Assembly: GCA_964581905.1 (NCBI GenBank)
Contig: CAZOQJ010000151.1
Location: 1-5,450, forward strand
Direction of reading: 5' to 3'
Length of the DNA stretch: 5,450 bases
Origin: CAZBWE01 sp964581905
GTDB lineage: Bacteria; Planctomycetota; Phycisphaerae; Sedimentisphaerales; Anaerobacaceae
Shown here: one piece after another, positions 5,007-5,450 of the stretch
Numbering within the stretch: the first letter of the stretch is position 1
How the letters are laid out: each line of letters opens with the position of its first letter
The notes under the pieces: model-generated
Told to the model about the DNA's origin: nothing
The model's input: the letters and a program-made list of their open reading frames with translations, nothing else
Databases searched by the model: none
Program-made: the position numbers and the translations under genes

Positions 5007-5012
5007 GAAAGG
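5007..5012 (+). promoter_or_regulatory. Shine-Dalgarno for the ORF after ArsR
   Basis: AAAGG with a further G (5008-5012) ends 6 bases before the ATG at 5019. It shows that translation downstream of arsR was once, or still is, intended. Confidence 0.5.
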
Positions 5013-5018
5013 TAAATT

Positions 5019-5141
5019 ATGTTTTGGATTGGAATCAGGAAGTTTAAGGAAAAAGTAATAATGGCCATGTTTAAGAAGGTAATAAAATACTTTGGTCCGG
5101 AATGGGACGCTTCAGTAATGGGCACTGCAGCGCATTCTTGA
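5019..5141 (+). pseudogene. probable N-terminal remnant of a TDT/SLAC1 (TehA-like) transporter
   Basis: A 40-codon ORF with a good ribosome site, starting 19 bp after the ArsR stop and so probably in the same operon. Residues 16-37, KKVIKYFGPEWDASVMGTA, resemble the N-terminus of TDT-family transporters (tellurite-resistance/dicarboxylate, SLAC1 fold), whose first helix begins with a pattern like F-x-P-x-W-F-A-x-V-M-G-T-G. The match stops after MGTA, the frame reaches TGA four codons later, and none of the ten expected membrane helices follows in any frame. Asp replaces the usual Phe after Trp, which also suggests decay. GGACGCTT occurs inside the ORF (5105-5112) and again just after it (5148-5155), compatible with a deletion between short repeats. 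It could instead be a genuine 40-aa peptide; the family assignment rests on one short motif recalled without alignment. Confidence 0.45.
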
Positions 5142-5241
5142 TTCCCCGGACGCTTAGATTTTTTATGTATCCGGATTTGTTGAAGAATTTTGTTTACAGA
5201 AAATACAGCATTAACTGATAGAAATACAGGAGGTTTTACAA
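5142..5241. other. 100-bp gap with no clear gene
   Basis: The gap contains the second GGACGCTT copy, a weak CCGGA/TCCGG pair (5146-5150, 5170-5174) around a T-rich loop, and a near-repeat AGAAAATACAG/AGAAATACAG just before the next gene's ribosome site. No confident promoter or terminator is seen. Confidence 0.35.
5228..5233 (+). promoter_or_regulatory. consensus Shine-Dalgarno for the last gene
   Basis: AGGAGG 8 bases before GTG at 5242 is the best ribosome site in the window. It makes this GTG the start of the truncated gene. Confidence 0.8.
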
Positions 5242-5450
5242 GTGATAAATTTTATTTTAGGAGCAGGCGCTGCAGTTGTATCCTTATTAACAATTGGTGT
5301 AATTTCACTGCCTAAATTAGGAAAATACTTTTTTGTGAAGAATATTAGTAAGTCGGATTTTGAAGAGACAAACAAGGTTATCAAAGAAAATATTGAAATA
5401 AGTAAAGAGTGGGTTCTAAGAAGTGAAAAGGATTACAATGAGACTTATAA
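5242..5450 (+). CDS. hypothetical membrane-anchored protein, 3' end outside the window
   Basis: An open frame from GTG to the window edge, 69 complete codons. The consensus AGGAGG makes it a convincing gene. The N-terminus INFILGAGAAVVSLLTIGVI (2-21) is an uncleaved-looking membrane anchor: small residues, no lipobox cysteine and no clear signal-peptidase site, then SLPKLGKYFFVKN as a basic-aromatic interface. The rest (SKSDFEETNKVIKENIEISKEWVL and on) is charged and probably helical, so the bulk is likely a soluble or coiled-coil domain carried by one membrane span. No family is recognised from this part. The base usage is more AT-rich than proC, and the gene starts 100 bp after the broken transporter, so it may belong to a later-acquired segment. 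Confidence 0.7.
   Translation, partial: MINFILGAGAAVVSLLTIGVISLPKLGKYFFVKNISKSDFEETNKVIKENIEISKEWVLRSEKDYNETY

Overview
The window is moderately AT-rich bacterial DNA with ordinary Shine-Dalgarno-led genes. It opens inside the 3' end of a sigma-70 family gene. It then carries a putative nuclease-like hypothetical gene, a flavin-reductase-type protein divergent from proC, a single-cluster ferredoxin, an autocleaving LexA/CI-type repressor, an ArsR-type regulator, and the start of an unknown membrane protein. Nothing in it fixes the taxon. The gene styles (small [4Fe-4S] ferredoxin, flavin-reductase-like protein, several regulators) would fit an anaerobic or microaerophilic Gram-negative lineage such as Planctomycetota/Phycisphaerae, but that is a low-confidence impression.

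Layout: 1-224 (+) is the sigma factor C-terminus (region 4). 272-1024 (+) is a 250-aa protein with a possible PD-(D/E)xK-like core. 1106-1606 (-) is a flavin reductase domain protein, divergently transcribed from proC at 1697-2506 (+). proC converges on a ferredoxin at 2579-2761 (-). The 72 bp between those two stop codons are filled by a structured repeat holding three copies of an 11-mer and two hairpins, which probably acts as a bidirectional terminator and may be a dispersed repeat.

The 650 bp between the ferredoxin and the repressor look empty at a 60-residue cut-off, but two short minus-strand ORFs are readable there. One is a 59-aa Lys-rich protein (3108-3287) with a good Shine-Dalgarno, divergent from the repressor. 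The other is a 49-aa single-span membrane protein candidate (2874-3023). The repressor at 3415-4374 has an N-terminal HTH, an Ala-Gly cleavage site and an S24 Ser/Lys dyad, with about 95 residues between cleavage site and serine, much more than in LexA. It is placed to control itself and the Lys-rich gene.

The right end holds an ArsR-family regulator with four cysteines and an unclear start. It is followed 19 bp later by a 40-codon ORF that looks like the broken N-terminus of a TDT/SLAC1 (TehA-like) transporter, so this may be a decayed regulator-transporter operon. The window ends in a membrane-anchored protein of unknown function, cut at the edge.
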